A program made the translations under genes and the position numbers. Of a stretch of 64,000 nt of DNA, positions 21,167 to 29,143 are shown piece by piece (position 1 is the first letter of the stretch; each line of letters opens with the position of its first letter). The DNA comes from Aquisalinus flavus. Lineage in GTDB: Bacteria; Pseudomonadota; Alphaproteobacteria; Caulobacterales; Parvularculaceae. The notes under the pieces are model-generated. The model was not told where the DNA came from. It ran no database searches and saw only the letters and a list, made by a program, of their open reading frames with translations. Location: positions 1,202,409 through 1,266,408 of the forward strand of contig NZ_CP042288.1 of the NCBI RefSeq assembly GCF_022559625.1, in the 5' to 3' direction.

Positions 21167-22177
21167 TCAGCGCAGCCGCACTATCGCCCTCGCAGGCTCA
21201 GCCTCTTCTTTGACAGGCGTCTCCAGCCACTCCACCAGGGCACTCGCCGTGATCACCTCAAAGCCGCGCGCGCCTGCCGTCGCCGCCCAGTCCTGCAACG
21301 CCGTCACGGTGGAATCATACGGATGGCCGATGCCGATGGCGTAACCCTTGCTCCGTGCGACGCTTTCAAGCAGGCGCAGCTGCGCGGCGACCGTCTCCTC
21401 GGTCACTTCTTCATAATCGGAATCCAGAAACACATCGCGATGGATATAGGCCATGCCTGTCTGCCCGGCCGCCGCCTCCACCGCCGTCGCCCCCGACGTC
21501 ACGCTGTCGATGAAATAGACGCCGTCCCGCTCGATCCGCTCAAGGACGATTTCCATGCGGAACGGATCGGCGGTCAGGCCGGAGCCCATGTGATTATTGA
21601 TCCCGCTATAGCCGGAAAACTTGGCAAGGTTCAGCGCCAGCTTGCGGCGCAGTTCGGCCGGGCTGTCGGCCAGGCGCAGCGTGTCCGGCCCGGCGCTTGA
21701 CGGCCCATCGGCGCCGGCGGGCGCCATGGGCAGGTGCAGCATAACGTCATGGCCGGTCCGCCTGGCAAGGTCGGCATAAAGCTGCGCATCTGCGGCGTAG
21801 GGCAGAATCGAGAAGGTCATGGGTTCGGGCAACAGCACCAGCCGGTCGAAGGCCCGCCGGTTCATGCCGATATCGTCGATGATGATGACGATCTTCGGCC
21901 TCTCCTCCGCTACCACCGCCGCCGGCACAGCCCGCCGCGTCGCCATCAGCCTCTCGCTGCCGGTATCGAACCAGGCGGCCCGTGCCGCCCCCGGCAGGGC
22001 CGGCGCCGCATCCCCGTCCGCGCTCGCCGCCATCTCCCGCGACTCGACCGCCACGCCGCTGCCGATGGCATAGGCGATCGTGCCGCCGACCAGCACGCCC
22101 AGCGCCAGCAGCACCGCCATCTGGACGCTGCGCATAACGCGCCGTGAGACGGTCTGTTTTTCGGGGAAGAATTTCAT
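21167..22177 (-). CDS. Divergent polysaccharide deacetylase family protein
   Basis: The protein has 336 residues. A membrane anchor or signal occupies residues 18-40 (MAVLLALGVLVGGTIAYAIG). The deacetylase-like domain begins at PKIVIIIDDIGMN (metal-binding Asp pair), continues with SILPYAADAQLYADLARRTG and LHLPMAP, and has NNHMGSGLT and HRDVFLDS near the expected metal/catalytic sites. The envelope location and carbohydrate substrate are inferred. It is transcribed against the trp genes on either side. Confidence 0.88.
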   Translation of the reverse strand: MKFFPEKQTVSRRVMRSVQMAVLLALGVLVGGTIAYAIGSGVAVESREMAASADGDAAPALPGAARAAWFDTGSERLMATRRAVPAAVVAEERPKIVIIIDDIGMNRRAFDRLVLLPEPMTFSILPYAADAQLYADLARRTGHDVMLHLPMAPAGADGPSSAGPDTLRLADSPAELRRKLALNLAKFSGYSGINNHMGSGLTADPFRMEIVLERIERDGVYFIDSVTSGATAVEAAAGQTGMAYIHRDVFLDSDYEEVTEETVAAQLRLLESVARSKGYAIGIGHPYDSTVTALQDWAATAGARGFEVITASALVEWLETPVKEEAEPARAIVRLR

Positions 22178-22288
22178 ACCCGTTCAGCGGCCTGTTCCCT
22201 GGGCACCTTTTGGCAGACCCTTAGTAAAATCATGGACTTGTGTTGCATCGCGTCGCGCCATAGGTAAAGTGGCGAGGCTGGAGACTTC

Positions 22289-22330
22289 CATGATTCTACC
22301 AACATGATTCTGCTCACATGATTCTGCTCA
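22289..22330 (+). repeat. Three tandem 14-bp units spanning the trpG start
   Basis: Copy 1 (CATGATTCTACCAA) and copies 2 and 3 (CATGATTCTGCTCA, identical) are contiguous. Copy 3 holds the trpG ATG at 22318. Because 14 is not a multiple of three, each upstream ATG (22290 and 22304) opens a five-codon ORF (MILPT, MILLT). Each of these stops at a TGA overlapping the next ATG as ATGA. The only good Shine-Dalgarno (GGAG at 22280-22283) is spaced six bases from the first ATG, not from that of trpG. Confidence 0.85.
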
Positions 22331-22908
22331 TCGATAACTACGACAGTTTTACCTACAATCTGGTCCACCTGGTCGGCGGACTGGATCGCGAAATCGTCGT
22401 CCGCCGCAATGATGCGCTCTCGACCGCCGAGGCGCTGGCCATGGGCCCCGAGGCGATCATCCTGTCGCCCGGCCCGTGCAGCCCTTCAGAGGCTGGCATC
22501 TGCGTCGAGACCGTCACCGCCGCCGCCGAGCGCGGCGTGCCGCTGATGGGCGTCTGCCTCGGCCACCAGTCGATCGGCCAGGCCTTCGGCGCCACAATCT
22601 CCCGCGCGGGCCGCATGATGCACGGCAAGACCTCGACCATCAGCCACAACGCCGATCCGCTGTTCGACGGCATCCCCTCGCCCTTCACCGCGACGCGCTA
22701 TCACTCGCTGGTCATCCGGCCCGACACCGTGCCGGACACGCTCGAAGTGCTGGCGAGCGCCGATGACGATGGCGAGATCATGGCCGTCCGTGTCCGGAAC
22801 AAGCCGGTCTATGGCGTCCAGTTCCACCCGGAAAGCATCGCGTCCGAACATGGCCTTGCGCTGTTTCGTAATTTCCTCGCCCTGACCGGCCAGAAACAGG
22901 CCGCCTGA
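22318..22908 (+). CDS. trpG: Anthranilate synthase component II (glutamine amidotransferase)
   Basis: TrpG supplies ammonia from glutamine to TrpE. The 196 residues form one class I amidotransferase domain: ILLIDNYDSFTYNLVHL, LSPGPCSPSEAG, the nucleophile motif GVCLGHQSIGQAFG and VQFHPESIASEHG. No alternative in-frame start exists upstream before a stop codon. Translation may depend on reinitiation from the two preceding mini-ORFs. It leads the trpGDC operon. Confidence 0.96.
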   Translation: MILLIDNYDSFTYNLVHLVGGLDREIVVRRNDALSTAEALAMGPEAIILSPGPCSPSEAGICVETVTAAAERGVPLMGVCLGHQSIGQAFGATISRAGRMMHGKTSTISHNADPLFDGIPSPFTATRYHSLVIRPDTVPDTLEVLASADDDGEIMAVRVRNKPVYGVQFHPESIASEHGLALFRNFLALTGQKQAA

Positions 22909-22919
22909 GATATACCGTC

Positions 22920-23942
22920 ATGACCGCTACTGCTTTCGCCCCGATCCTGAAAATGGCCGCCGACGGCCATGTCCTCGACGCCGACGACGTCGCCGCCGCC
23001 ATGGGCATCATGCTGTCGGGCGAGGCCAGCCCGGTGCAGATCGCGACCTTCCTCACCGCCCTGAAAGTGCGCGGCGAGACACCGGAAGAAATCGCCGCCG
23101 CCGCAACCGCCATGCGCGCCAAGGCCGACCGCTTCGAAGGCCCTGCGGGCGCGATCGACACGTGTGGCACCGGCGGCGACGGCTCCAACACATATAATAT
23201 CTCGACCGCCGTCGCCTTCGTCCTCGCCGCCTGCGGCGTGCCCGTCGCCAAGCATGGCAACAAGGCCGTCTCCTCCGCATCCGGCTCGTCCGACGTGCTC
23301 ACCGCCCTCGGCGTCAACATCATGGCCGAGATGGACACGGTGAAAGCCGCCCTCACAGATATCGGCGTCACCTTCCTGTTCGCCCAGCGCCATCACCCCG
23401 CCGTGCGCCATGTCGCACCGGTGCGCGCCGAGATGGGCATGCGCACCCTTTTCAACATGCTCGGCCCGCTGACCAACCCGGCGGGCGCTGACTTCCAGCT
23501 GCTCGGCGTCTATGACAGGGCCCTGACCGAGCCGATGGCACAGGTGCTCAAATCCCTCGGCGCAAAATCCGCCTGGGTCGTCCACGGCTCTGACGGGCTT
23601 GACGAGCTGACCACTACCGGCCCCAGCCATGTCACCGCGCTGGGCCGCGACGGCTCGATCACGTCCTTCGAGGTCACGCCAGAGGAAGCAGGCCTCGAGA
23701 CCACCGACCCCGCTGCCCTTGTCGGCGGCACGCCGGAAGAGAACGCCGCCGCCCTGCGCCGCCTGCTCAAGGGCGAGCACAGCGCCTATCGCGACATCGT
23801 GCTGCTGAACGCCGCCGCCGGCCTCGTCGTCGCCGGCAAGGCGGTGATGCTATCGGATGGCGTCAGGCATGCGGCAAAGGCGATCGATGACGGCAAGGCC
23901 CTTGAAAAGCTGACCGCCCTCGTGCAACGGACCAATTCATGA
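22920..23942 (+). CDS. trpD: Anthranilate phosphoribosyltransferase
   Basis: This enzyme transfers phosphoribose to anthranilate. It is a 340-residue family-3 glycosyltransferase fold with [17 protein letters not shown] (PRPP loop), [32 protein letters not shown] and [12 protein letters not shown]. It starts 11 bases after trpG and overlaps trpC by four bases. Confidence 0.97.
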   Translation: MTATAFAPILKMAADGHVLDADDVAAAMGIMLSGEASPVQIATFLTALKVRGETPEEIAAAATAMRAKADRFEGPAGAIDTCGTGGDGSNTYNISTAVAFVLAACGVPVAKHGNKAVSSASGSSDVLTALGVNIMAEMDTVKAALTDIGVTFLFAQRHHPAVRHVAPVRAEMGMRTLFNMLGPLTNPAGADFQLLGVYDRALTEPMAQVLKSLGAKSAWVVHGSDGLDELTTTGPSHVTALGRDGSITSFEVTPEEAGLETTDPAALVGGTPEENAAALRRLLKGEHSAYRDIVLLNAAAGLVVAGKAVMLSDGVRHAAKAIDDGKALEKLTALVQRTNS

Positions 23943-24730
23943 CCACCATTCTCGACCGCATCATCGACTACAAGCGCGACGAAGTCGCCGCAGCAAAGGC
24001 GCTGAAACCCCGCGCCCGGATAGAGGAAGAGGCTGCCGCCGCACCGGCGATCCGCCCCTTCGCCCCGGCCCTGGCCCGCGCCGCGCAATCGGGCTTCGGC
24101 CTGATCGCGGAGGTGAAGAAGGCAAGCCCGTCAAAAGGCCTGATCCGCGCCGATTTCGACCCGCCCGCGCTCGCGCAAGCATACGAGGCCGGCGGCGCCA
24201 CCTGCCTCTCCGTCCTCACCGACGGGCCGAGCTTCCAGGGCGCGCCGGACTATCTGCGCGCCGCCCGCGCCGCGACGTCCCTGCCCGCCCTGCGCAAGGA
24301 TTTCATGATCGACACCTATCAGGTCGCCGAGGCCCGCGCCTGGGGCGCCGACTGCATCCTGCTGATCATGGCGTGCCTGTCGGACGCCCTGGCCGCCGAG
24401 CTGGAATACGCCGCCCACACGCTGAACATGGATGTGCTGATCGAGGTCCATGACGAGGAGGAGACCGAACGCGCCCTCGACCTCGCCTCGCCCCTGATCG
24501 GCATCAACAACCGCAATCTGAAGACCTTCGAGACGTCATTGTCCGTGTCCGAACGGCTGGCGAAACTGGTGCCCGACGGCAAGATCCTCATCGGCGAAAG
24601 CGGCATCACGCAAAACGCCGACCTCCAGCGCCTCGCCAAATCGGACATACGCTGCTTCCTCGTCGGCGAAAGCCTGATGCGGCAGGAGGATGTGACGGCT
24701 GCGACGATGGCGTTGTTGGGTGGTGAATGA
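23939..24730 (+). CDS. trpC: Indole-3-glycerol phosphate synthase
   Basis: This 263-residue (beta/alpha)8 enzyme closes the indole ring. Landmarks are [20 protein letters not shown] (catalytic Glu/Lys), [35 protein letters not shown] and IGESGI. Its ATG overlaps the trpD stop (ATGA). It is followed directly by a palindromic element, and no moaC/moeA genes follow, although they do in many relatives. Confidence 0.97.
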   Translation: MTTILDRIIDYKRDEVAAAKALKPRARIEEEAAAAPAIRPFAPALARAAQSGFGLIAEVKKASPSKGLIRADFDPPALAQAYEAGGATCLSVLTDGPSFQGAPDYLRAARAATSLPALRKDFMIDTYQVAEARAWGADCILLIMACLSDALAAELEYAAHTLNMDVLIEVHDEEETERALDLASPLIGINNRNLKTFETSLSVSERLAKLVPDGKILIGESGITQNADLQRLAKSDIRCFLVGESLMRQEDVTAATMALLGGE

Positions 24731-24732
24731 AC

Positions 24733-24866
24733 CCCTCACCCGAAAGTCCTGACGGACTTTCGACCTCTCCCAAGGGAGAGGTGGGGAAAAACTCCCGACA
24801 AAGGTGCAATGCCTCACCTCTCCCTCTGGGAGAGGTCAAAATCAGCTTGCTGATTTTGGGTGAGGG
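24733..24866. repeat. Palindromic intergenic element with four hairpins (MITE/REP-like)
   Basis: This 134-bp element is bounded by perfect 9-bp inverted termini (CCCTCACCC / GGGTGAGGG). Inside are four hairpins in series: CGAAAGTCC/GGACTTTCG, ACCTCTCCC/GGGAGAGGT (2-nt loop), a second ACCTCTCCC/GGGAGAGGT (3-nt loop) and CAAAATCAGC/GCTGATTTTG. No ORF, transposase or target duplication is seen. It lies two bases after the trpC stop and could also stop or protect the trp transcript. Confidence 0.75.
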
Positions 24867-25177
24867 AAACTTGTCCCCGCCGCCCCATCCCGCCGTATAA
24901 CTTCCCCCAAGCCCGGTGAGGACCGGGTGGAGGCGCCGGCCCTGATGTGTGACCTGCACGGATGATCGGCGTATCAGGTTTCCGCCGGCATTCGGGGGGG
25001 TGCGCGTTCAAAGAACGATTGATTCACAGGATCGATCGCTTTCTTCTCACCGCATCGTCTGGCGGAACGGTGTTCCGTGCCTTGACAGTGCAGACGGGAG
25101 AACAGCGACCACGGATCGTTTGTTCAATACCGCAGGCCTCGCCTGCCGGTGAGGGGCAACCACCTGAAGACCAAGCC
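24867..25177. other. Non-coding gap between the palindromic element and the sulfotransferase
   Basis: No convincing gene is present on either strand. Small palindromes are visible (CGGAACGGTGTTCCG near 25070, GCAGGC-CTC-GCCTGC at 25132-25146). The second could end the sulfotransferase transcript but lacks a T tract. The ORFs that cross this region read into the antisense of the sulfotransferase. Confidence 0.4.
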
Positions 25178-25978
25178 CTACGGAATGATCGCCGGATGGC
25201 CGAACAACTTGTCGACAGTGCTCGTCCCCGTCCAGATACTGTCCTTGGCGCGGCTGAACAGCGTTGCCGCCATATCGTATTGATTGGTTTTCAGCGCCAT
25301 GAACTTGATCGCGGCGGAAATATCAACAGCGTCGGAAGGCTCGATCGGCGTCAGCATCCTGCCGGCTTTCTCATACAAGTCGTATTCCGGCTTCAGCGCG
25401 TCCGCGAGCGCTTTTTTAAGCTCGGGTGACAGGGACAGCTCGCGCGGCCGGGACGGGTTTCGCGCCTTCTGCATCGCCCCGCGAAAATCATAACCCGTCT
25501 CTTCGTACAGGGCGTCAAGATCCTCGCTCGCCTGCTCCATCCGGATCAGGAAATTGGATTGGCCGAAAAACTCGACCTGCGACAGCTTGCGGTAATTATA
25601 CATGAAGCCATCGGTCAGATAGAGCTCGACGAACTGATCCAGCGTCAGTTCGCCATATTTCCGTTTCATATTGGTGTCGGGGATATCGGAGATGAAGCTG
25701 TAGAACGAGCGCACCCGCTCGGCCGGGTCGCGGATGACACCGAAGACCAGGAAGTTGTCTGGCACCAGAGAGAACTTCCGGAAGAAGGCAGCAAAGATCT
25801 GGGTCCATTCCTCATAAGTCATGTGCTTGGTCGGGTTGCCGGTGACCGGGTGAGGCCCGAACTTCCAGCTGGTCGAGGAAATCACCTCGCACCGTTTCGT
25901 CAGGAAATCCTGCAGGCTGGTCGACGCCGCCTTGCGATTTCCGAGAAACACGAACTTTTCCGACAAGGACATCAGCAT
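25178..25978 (-). CDS. Sulfotransferase family protein
   Basis: About 266 residues from the ATG at 25978, with a G-rich stretch seven bases upstream; the open frame extends two codons further to a TTG. The N-terminal PAPS 5'-phosphosulfate motif reads FLGNRKAASTSLQDFL. The 3'-phosphate-binding motif reads FGVIRDPAERVRSFYSFI. These place it among bacterial carbohydrate/peptide sulfotransferase-like proteins. The acceptor is unknown. It sits in an accessory segment between trpC and lexA, with no sulfate-activation genes nearby. Confidence 0.82.
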   Translation of the reverse strand: MLMSLSEKFVFLGNRKAASTSLQDFLTKRCEVISSTSWKFGPHPVTGNPTKHMTYEEWTQIFAAFFRKFSLVPDNFLVFGVIRDPAERVRSFYSFISDIPDTNMKRKYGELTLDQFVELYLTDGFMYNYRKLSQVEFFGQSNFLIRMEQASEDLDALYEETGYDFRGAMQKARNPSRPRELSLSPELKKALADALKPEYDLYEKAGRMLTPIEPSDAVDISAAIKFMALKTNQYDMAATLFSRAKDSIWTGTSTVDKLFGHPAIIP

Positions 25979-26041
25979 GAACAAACCCCCGAGATAATAC
26001 TGCCTTGTGAAACAGTTACTTTAGCCGGCCAGCCTTGTAAA

Positions 26042-26145
26042 CATGAGAGCGCGCCAGCCCTCACCGATAGACCGGCGCGCCATGGCGTCCCAGCCATAGC
26101 CGAAAAGAAGATCGATCGGGCGATCGGCATGTCAGCGCTCTCATG
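26042..26145. repeat. 11-bp inverted repeat bounding a 104-bp intergenic segment
   Basis: CATGAGAGCGC at 26042-26052 is perfectly mirrored by GCGCTCTCATG at 26135-26145, with smaller palindromes inside (GGCGCGCC, GCCATGGC). It lies between the sulfotransferase and the membrane-protein pair. An inverted repeat this long at this distance can arise by chance in a window of this size. Confidence 0.35.
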
Positions 26146-26219
26146 GAATTTTTACGCCGACCCCACCGAGTGGCGGCGGTTTGCGCGCCCCCGCCTGCCC
26201 GCCTTTATGCAAAGCCGTC

Positions 26220-26900
26220 TCAGGCCGCAGGGTCACCTGGCCGCCGAAGAGACAGCCGCGTCCTGACCGCATAATAAATCGTCCAGATGAGCACCGCGGC
26301 GACCGGCGCGGACAGGAAAACCGGATGGCGCAGCATCTCGGGCAGGACGTGATTATTGCCGAAGAAGAAGATGCTGCTGGCCAGAAAGAAGGAAAAGCCC
26401 ATCCGCCATGCGTGCCGCGTCAATCGTCTTTGCCCGGATGGTGTCTTGGAAACCGCAAACAGGATATCGAAGAAAAACATCAGCAGCGCAATCGCTGCAA
26501 GACTATAGAAGGCGGCAGGCGGAAGGTCGTTGAGAACGCCGCCCGGTGCCTCGGCGGCGCGCAGACCACCATAGATCGCGCCCGCGGCGATGGCGCCGGA
26601 GAAAATGGCTGAGCCAAAGGTGATAGTGCCGCCGACACGCCTGTTGACCGCGGCAGCGGCCCACCCGGAAACGAACGCGTGAAACGCGATTGCCGACAGA
26701 AATACCGTGAACAGGATTTCCCTTGCGATGCTCATCCAGAGCCCGCTGGCGGTCAGCGCCAGCATCGAGCCGAGAAAGATCGCCCCGGCGCCCTTGTGGA
26801 CCGGCGACCCTTTCCGCACGGCAAAAGCCGTGAACCCGGCGATGAGCGCGGCGCAGCCAACTGCGAAATGGGCGTCTCCGACAAGTGATGCGCCGCTCAT
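26220..26900 (-). CDS. Multi-pass membrane protein, paralogue of its upstream neighbour (DUF2306-like?)
   Basis: The protein has 226 residues and about seven predicted membrane segments. It shares a clear pattern with the gene just upstream: a His-containing first helix (DAHFAVGCAALIAGF), AVRKGSPVHKGAG after helix 1, FHAF in a central helix and TRHAWRMGFSFFL near the end. The repeated histidines suggest metal or heme ligation, but this is inference. Its ATG overlaps the stop of the paralogue by four bases. The family name is a guess from the pattern, and the function is unknown. Confidence 0.7.
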   Translation of the reverse strand: MSGASLVGDAHFAVGCAALIAGFTAFAVRKGSPVHKGAGAIFLGSMLALTASGLWMSIAREILFTVFLSAIAFHAFVSGWAAAAVNRRVGGTITFGSAIFSGAIAAGAIYGGLRAAEAPGGVLNDLPPAAFYSLAAIALLMFFFDILFAVSKTPSGQRRLTRHAWRMGFSFFLASSIFFFGNNHVLPEMLRHPVFLSAPVAAVLIWTIYYAVRTRLSLRRPGDPAA

Positions 26901-27616
26901 TGTGCCTCCCCCGCAACCTTCTCAGGGGCCTTCTCCGGCAATTGCGGCGCGCCCTTCCACCAGGTGCGGACAAGCCAGAACAGCAGAGCCAGCAAGATCA
27001 GCAGTTCAGGCATCGCCAGAACACCGGACCTGCGGACCGCCTCGGGAAAGGCGCTGGCGCCCGGACCCGTGAAAGCCGACCCGGCCGCAATGAAAAAGCC
27101 CAGACACATGCGCCACAGATGCCGGGCGATCCGGTGCCGGTCGCCAAGCACGCCGCGAAACACGAGGCTGGCATCGCCGATAACCGCGAGGCCGGCCATG
27201 GCTGACAGAAAAAAGTAATCCGTTGCGGCAAAGCCAAACAGCATGGCTTCCGGTTGCCCGAGCGCGATCACGCCCGCGATGACCAGCCCGGCGAAATTGG
27301 CGAGATTTGCGGCGGCCACGGCCAGCGTCGCCCATCCCGGGCGAGCGGCACGCAGTCGCGCCGACAGCCAGCTGCTCGCGATCAGGGTCGTTCCGAGAAT
27401 GCCCGCATGAAAGGTGATGTAATATTCCGTGGGGTTTGCCAGACCCAGGATTGCGCCCAGCAGAGACGCCAGGCCCATCGTCACGGCAAAAGCCCGACCG
27501 GCGCCAATATGGATCGGCGCGCCCTTGCGCACGGCGAGCGCAATCGCGCCTGCGGCAACGGCAAGGGTGCCGAGGCCAACATGCAAAACGGTCACTGCGT
27601 CAGGTATCAGGGTCAT
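26897..27616 (-). CDS. Multi-pass membrane protein, paralogue of its downstream neighbour
   Basis: About 239 residues from the ATG at 27616, chosen because MTLIPDAVTVLHVG aligns with the N-terminus of the paralogue. Longer frames reach 27661 and 27790, the latter overlapping the divergent regulator. Conserved positions shared with the neighbour are HVGLGTLAVAAGAIALAVRK, KGAPIHIGAG, ITFHAGILG and ARHLWRMCLGFFI. It is the first gene of a two-gene operon divergent from an AraC-type regulator, which probably controls it. The function is unknown. Confidence 0.7.
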   Translation of the reverse strand: MTLIPDAVTVLHVGLGTLAVAAGAIALAVRKGAPIHIGAGRAFAVTMGLASLLGAILGLANPTEYYITFHAGILGTTLIASSWLSARLRAARPGWATLAVAAANLANFAGLVIAGVIALGQPEAMLFGFAATDYFFLSAMAGLAVIGDASLVFRGVLGDRHRIARHLWRMCLGFFIAAGSAFTGPGASAFPEAVRRSGVLAMPELLILLALLFWLVRTWWKGAPQLPEKAPEKVAGEAQ

Positions 27617-27778
27617 CGCTGCGTCCAGATATGAAGAAGCTGCCCCGGTCGAGGCATCCATGAGTGCAACGCTGGCGATGTTTCCGCGTCCTGTCGTCCA
27701 TCCCGGACGGGTCGGACAGGAACGCGGCGGATACACGACGCCTGACCGGTTGATGCCCGCCGGAAACCGGTCGTATAA

Positions 27779-28930
27779 ATGGCCATGCAAAGCGAGGGAA
27801 TGATTGCTCTATCGGCGGCAAATGTCGCGATCGCCGCGGCGGGCACCCTGCTTGCCCTGCGCAGCGACAAAGGCGTGCGCCTGCGCCTAGCCTCTGTGCT
27901 GGCCTGTCTTGCCGGCATTGCTGCCCTGCCCCTGATCGCTACCTTCGCGCGGGGTCTGTACGAATTCTATCTGCCTCTTGTATTGCCCATGCTTCTGGCC
28001 TTGCCGCCCGCCATCTATCTGTATGTCAGCGAACACACCGCCGAGAGGTCAACCGGCATGCCAAGCTGGCGGCACGCCGCGATGCCGCTGGCGGGGCTGG
28101 GGATTGCGCTGGGCTACTGGCTGTTGCCCGCCGCCTCCCGCTCGACAATGCTGGTCGATGGCGCGCTGCCTGAAGGGGTAATGCCGGCCGCGCTCGCATT
28201 TCTGACCTTCACCCTGGTCCTGCTCTGGTGCCTGTCATCCTTCGGCTATCTCGCCATGGTCATCAGGAAGCTGCGATCCTTCCGGGCGCGATTGAAAGAC
28301 CAGTATTCCAATCTTTACCAGCGGGAGCTGAGGTGGATTGACTGGCTGACCGTGATGATCGTTGTCCTGTGGTGCCTGTCGGCAATCACGATTGTCTCCG
28401 ACAATCTCGGCCCCGGCCGGCTGTTTGCCGATGAAGCAACATTGGCTCTGGCCGCGGGCGTTCTGCTGTTTCTGATCGTGTTTGCGACGGCGCCAGCCAG
28501 CAGGCAGGAAGCGGTGGCGGATATGCCTGGGCAGGCATCGGATGAGCTACCAAAAGGCAAGTATGAACGCTCGGCACTGTCGCCGGAGATCGCCGACACA
28601 ATCGCCGGGCGGATTGAAGCGGCGATGAGCCAGGGTCAGCTTTATCTGGACCCGGATTTGTCCCTGCAGCAATTGTCGCGCTATGTGCGCGCAGCCCCGC
28701 ATCACGTATCGCAAACACTGAATGAGCGAATGGGCACGACTTTTTTCGATTTCGTCAGCCACTGGCGGATCGAGCGGGCAAAGCATCTTCTCACCTCTGA
28801 TAAATCATCAATCCTCGCGATTGCCCATGACGTCGGCTTCAACTCCCGATCGACCTTCTACAAGGCCTTCAGGAAGGAAACCGGCACCACACCGCGCGCT
28901 TTCGTGACGGGCAAGAACGCGCCGCTGTAA
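27779..28930 (+). CDS. AraC-family regulator with an N-terminal multi-helix membrane domain
   Basis: The protein has 383 residues. About seven hydrophobic segments fill residues 8-240. A short linker and a C-terminal AraC/XylS DNA-binding domain follow (DLSLQQLSRYVRAAPHHVSQ, ILAIAHDVGFNSRSTFYKAF, KETGTTPRAFV). It would sense a membrane or envelope signal and bind DNA from the membrane. It is divergent from the two paralogous membrane proteins and is their likely regulator. The exact start is uncertain (27779 or 27800). Confidence 0.85.
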   Translation: MAMQSEGMIALSAANVAIAAAGTLLALRSDKGVRLRLASVLACLAGIAALPLIATFARGLYEFYLPLVLPMLLALPPAIYLYVSEHTAERSTGMPSWRHAAMPLAGLGIALGYWLLPAASRSTMLVDGALPEGVMPAALAFLTFTLVLLWCLSSFGYLAMVIRKLRSFRARLKDQYSNLYQRELRWIDWLTVMIVVLWCLSAITIVSDNLGPGRLFADEATLALAAGVLLFLIVFATAPASRQEAVADMPGQASDELPKGKYERSALSPEIADTIAGRIEAAMSQGQLYLDPDLSLQQLSRYVRAAPHHVSQTLNERMGTTFFDFVSHWRIERAKHLLTSDKSSILAIAHDVGFNSRSTFYKAFRKETGTTPRAFVTGKNAPL

Positions 28931-29061
28931 TCAATTTGATCGACGGTTTCGCGTCCGGTGCTCCGCAGCCCCGATGCCCTGCACCCTGCAAGATAGCGGA
29001 ATTGATCAAACCGCGTTGATTCGCTTGACTCTTTTCTGTTGTCCCCATTGACGCGTGTCTG

Positions 29062-29076
29062 GAACATGAGTAGAAC
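29062..29076 (+). promoter_or_regulatory. LexA (SOS) box in front of lexA
   Basis: GAACATGAGTAGAAC exactly matches the alphaproteobacterial SOS consensus GAAC-N7-GAAC. It lies 67 bp before the lexA ATG and just before a TATGAT box (29080-29085), so it would give LexA autorepression. Confidence 0.9.
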
Positions 29077-29143
29077 GTATATGATTTGTTCTACCGGTGA
29101 GTCGGCGCCCTGTTCCTGCGGCCCGGCACGGAAAGGAAAGCCC

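Noticed and set aside
22240..22330. A Trp attenuator leader before trpG
   Set aside because: The mini-ORFs contain no Trp codons, and no alternative terminator/antiterminator stems were found, so classical attenuation is not supported.
25066..25080. GAAC/GTTC palindrome in the trpC-sulfotransferase gap, considered as a LexA site
   Set aside because: The half-sites are in the wrong orientation and spacing (CGGAAC-GGT-GTTCCG), unlike the direct-repeat alphaproteobacterial box.
26129..26266. A 45-codon ORF on the plus strand (MSALSWNFYADPTEW...)
   Set aside because: It reads somewhat protein-like but has a weak ribosome-binding site, runs into the 3' end of the opposing membrane-protein gene and overlaps an inverted repeat. 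There is not enough support to annotate it.
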